Shown here in pieces: positions 56,542 through 58,382 of a stretch of 58,382 nucleotides of DNA. The position numbers and the translations under genes were made by a program. The stretch's first letter is position 1; each line of letters begins with the position of its first letter. The notes below the pieces were generated by a model. It saw only the letters and a program-made list of their open reading frames with translations. It made no database searches and was not told the origin of the DNA. Source of the DNA: a virus; the IMG/VR virus record IMGVR_UViG_3300009158_000057, positions 1 through 58,382 of that record; one strand, 5' to 3'.

Positions 56542-58382
56542 TTAATAAGATCCTAATGATATTCTTTTCCATGTGTTTGTTGCGACACAAACATAAAGAT
56601 AAGAAGTATCATACGCAAGTTGCCCTGCTATTCCTGTTGCAGTTGACACTGGAGATGCAGATTGACCATAAGCGGCGCCAATAGAACCAGTATACCCTAT
56701 GCCAATTGAGCCAGTGTAGCCGATGCTGCCAGTATAGCCAGTAGAACCTAATGAGCCAGAGTAACCTCTTGTGCCTGTAGATGTTGCAACTTCCCATGTG
56801 GTGCCGCTATAGATGAACTCTACTTTAGCGTTTGTAATGTTGATTACAAGATCAGTTGCAGAACCGTCAATTGTGCTACCGTTTCTCGCAACTGTTAGTG
56901 CATTGACAGCAAAATAATTGCCAGCATCTACAATAGCAACATAATTTCCTGACGTAGGTGAAGCAGGTAAAGTTACAGTGAATGAACCACCGCTGGTGTC
57001 TGCCATCACACCGTCAAGATTAGACGCTGTATAGTTTGCAGTTTTGTTTACCCATGTAATACCGAAGCCTGCATTGCCCTTAGAGCCAGAGTAACCTCTT
57101 GTGCCTGTAGATGTTGCAACTTGCCAGACTGTACCATCCCAAACAAATTCTACTTTTGCATTGTGAATGTTAAGACTGATGCTGCTGAAGCCACCCTCAA
57201 TGTTATTGCCGTTGCCGCCAACAGTTAGAGGATTTACTGACCAGTCGCCATCGTCTAAAACAACTACGTAGTTGCCTACAGTGGGCGTTGCAGGAAGTAA
57301 TAACGTCCATGAACCGCCAGTTGTGTCAGCAATAATGCCGTCTAGATTAGATGTTGTATAGTTTGCACTCTTGTTCAGCCAATTCACGCCGTTGCCGGCA
57401 GCACCTTGAGAACCAGAATAACCTATAGAGCCTGTATAGCCAGCAGAGCCAGCAGAGCCGACTGAACCATTGTAACCAGTTGAACCCTGATCGCCTTTAG
57501 AGCCAGAGTAGCCTATGCTGCCTGTGTAGCCAACTGAACCGTTATATCCAGTAGAGCCATTGTAGCCGTTATTTCCATCAGTGCCTCTAGAGCCTGTGTA
57601 GCCAACAGAGCCAGTGTAGCCAAACGAGCCTTGATAACCTAGATTGCCTTGATCGCCCTTTGAGCCTGTGTACCCAATAGAGCCAGTAGCGCCAACTGAG
57701 CCGTCATAGCCAGTAGAGCCAATGTCACCCTTTGAGCCAGAGTAACCAACAGAACCATCATAGCCTCTAGAGCCGTTATAGCCAGTTGCGCCAGTAGAAC
57801 CGACAGAGCCGCCGTAGCCTAGTGAACCAGTGTAGCCAATAATGCCCTGTGAACCGACAGAGCCATTATAGCCAACAGAGCCAGCATAGCCTAGTGAACC
57901 AGTGTAGCCAATAACGCCTTGTGAACCGACAGAGCCGCCGTAGCCGATGCTGCCTGTATAGCCAATAGAGCCAGTCGCGCCAACTGAGCCGTCATAGCCA
58001 GTAGCGCCTGTATCGCCCTTTGAGCCGCTGTAGCCAATAGAGCCATTATAACCAGTTGAACCGTTATAGCCTACGCCAATAGAACCAGTATAACCAATAG
58101 AGCCAGTTGCGCCTACAGAACCATTATAACCAGTCGAGCCTGTATCGCCTTTAGAACCAGAGTAACCAATAGAGCCGATGCTGCCTTGTGAACCAGTGTA
58201 ACCAACTGAACCGTTATAGCCAACTGAACCGTTATAGCCAGTAGCGCCTGTTGCGCCAACTGAGCCGTTGTAACCAACTGAACCGTTATAGCCTACGCCA
58301 ATAGAACCAGTATAACCAACTGAACCGTTATAGCCTACGCCAATAGAACCAGTATAACCAACTGAACCGTTATAGCCAGTAG
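56542..58382 (-). CDS. Collagen-like fibre protein, 5' end outside the window (613 codons seen)
   Basis: The frame is open from the right window edge; the first GTG at 57387 is internal, since the in-frame upstream sequence reads as G-Y-T-G-S triplets. At least 330 residues of collagen-like repeats (GYTGS, GYNGS, GVGYNGS) are followed by two copies of a ~90-residue beta domain (NWLNKSANYTTSNLDGIIAD and WVNKTANYTASNLDGVMAD, both ending VATSTGTRGYSGS) and a short C-terminal domain (ASPVSTATGIAGQLAYDTSY, then WKRISLGSY). It is the second fibre of the same design, probably making a composite fibre with 53064-56474. Confidence 0.85.
   Translation of the reverse strand, partial: TGYNGSVGYTGSIGVGYNGSVGYTGSIGVGYNGSVGYNGSVGATGATGYNGSVGYNGSVGYTGSQGSIGSIGYSGSKGDTGSTGYNGSVGATGSIGYTGSIGVGYNGSTGYNGSIGYSGSKGDTGATGYDGSVGATGSIGYTGSIGYGGSVGSQGVIGYTGSLGYAGSVGYNGSVGSQGIIGYTGSLGYGGSVGSTGATGYNGSRGYDGSVGYSGSKGDIGSTGYDGSVGATGSIGYTGSKGDQGNLGYQGSFGYTGSVGYTGSRGTDGNNGYNGSTGYNGSVGYTGSIGYSGSKGDQGSTGYNGSVGSAGSAGYTGSIGYSGSQGAAGNGVNWLNKSANYTTSNLDGIIADTTGGSWTLLLPATPTVGNYVVVLDDGDWSVNPLTVGGNGNNIEGGFSSISLNIHNAKVEFVWDGTVWQVATSTGTRGYSGSKGNAGFGITWVNKTANYTASNLDGVMADTSGGSFTVTLPASPTSGNYVAIVDAGNYFAVNALTVARNGSTIDGSATDLVINITNAKVEFIYSGTTWEVATSTGTRGYSGSLGSTGYTGSIGYTGSIGIGYTGSIGAAYGQSASPVSTATGIAGQLAYDTSYLYVCVATNTWKRISLGSY

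Noticed and set aside
56542-57387. Separate 281-aa gene starting at the GTG at 57387
   Set aside because: In-frame upstream codons continue as collagen-like GYTGS triplets to the window edge, so the GTG is internal to a longer gene.

Overview
The window is a contiguous piece of a strictly lytic T4-superfamily myovirus genome (Caudoviricetes, contractile tail). The diagnostic evidence is gene content in T4 order. It carries the replisome (gp43 polymerase, gp45 clamp, gp44/gp62 clamp loader, RegA, gp41 helicase), recombination proteins (UvsX, UvsY, UvsW, gp46/gp47), the late sigma factor gp55, and a head/neck/tail block (gp13 to gp23). Several accessory genes (Hsp20, peptide deformylase, MazG-like protein, many glycosyltransferases, collagen-like fibres) recall cyanophage-like and rhizobial T4 relatives rather than coliphage T4. 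The host cannot be fixed from this sequence; a Gram-negative or cyanobacterial host is an inference.

Layout. 1-3.2 kb: small hypothetical genes and a DUF262-like/HNH nuclease. 3.3-9.3 kb: SprT-like protein, gp41, UvsX, gp43. 9.4-12.4 kb: accessory genes, including one inverted late gene (GH19 endolysin) and Hsp20. 12.4-15.4 kb: RegA, gp62, gp44, gp45. 15.5-20.6 kb: three glycosyltransferase-like proteins (one TET-associated type), a 2OG-Fe(II) oxygenase, peptide deformylase and a MazG-like fusion. 20.6-27.1 kb: gp46, gp47, gp55, UvsW, UvsY and a tail-tube-like protein. 27.2-29.9 kb: a rightward block with small genes, four tRNAs (Arg, Leu, Ser, Tyr), an AhpD-like protein, an HTH protein and a ClpP-like protease. 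30-44 kb: leftward structural genes gp23, gp22, gp21, head proteins, gp20, gp19, gp18, gp17, gp16, gp15, gp14, gp13. 44-58.4 kb: fibre region, with three collagen-like Gly-Tyr-Thr-Gly-Ser proteins and an octapeptide-repeat protein. These surround a cassette of glycosyltransferase, two paralogous unknown proteins, a prolyl-hydroxylase-like oxygenase and a sulfotransferase.

Regulation visible by eye: sigma70-like early promoters with 17-base spacers precede uvsX, gp43, hsp20, the uvsY/uvsW block, the rightward tRNA block and the HTH gene. T4-type late promoters (TATAAATA) precede gp23, gp22, the gp67/68-like gene, gp18, a long fibre gene and others. One perfect palindrome at 10133-10144 reads as a late promoter on both strands.

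The most interesting parts are the fibre-modification cassette lying between Tyr/Thr-rich repeat fibres, the octapeptide-repeat protein, the TET-associated glycosyltransferase neighbourhood, and the DUF262-like/HNH nuclease. Nearly all genes are packed end to end with 1-4 base stop/start overlaps. No computed searches were possible; family names rest on motif and neighbourhood recognition.
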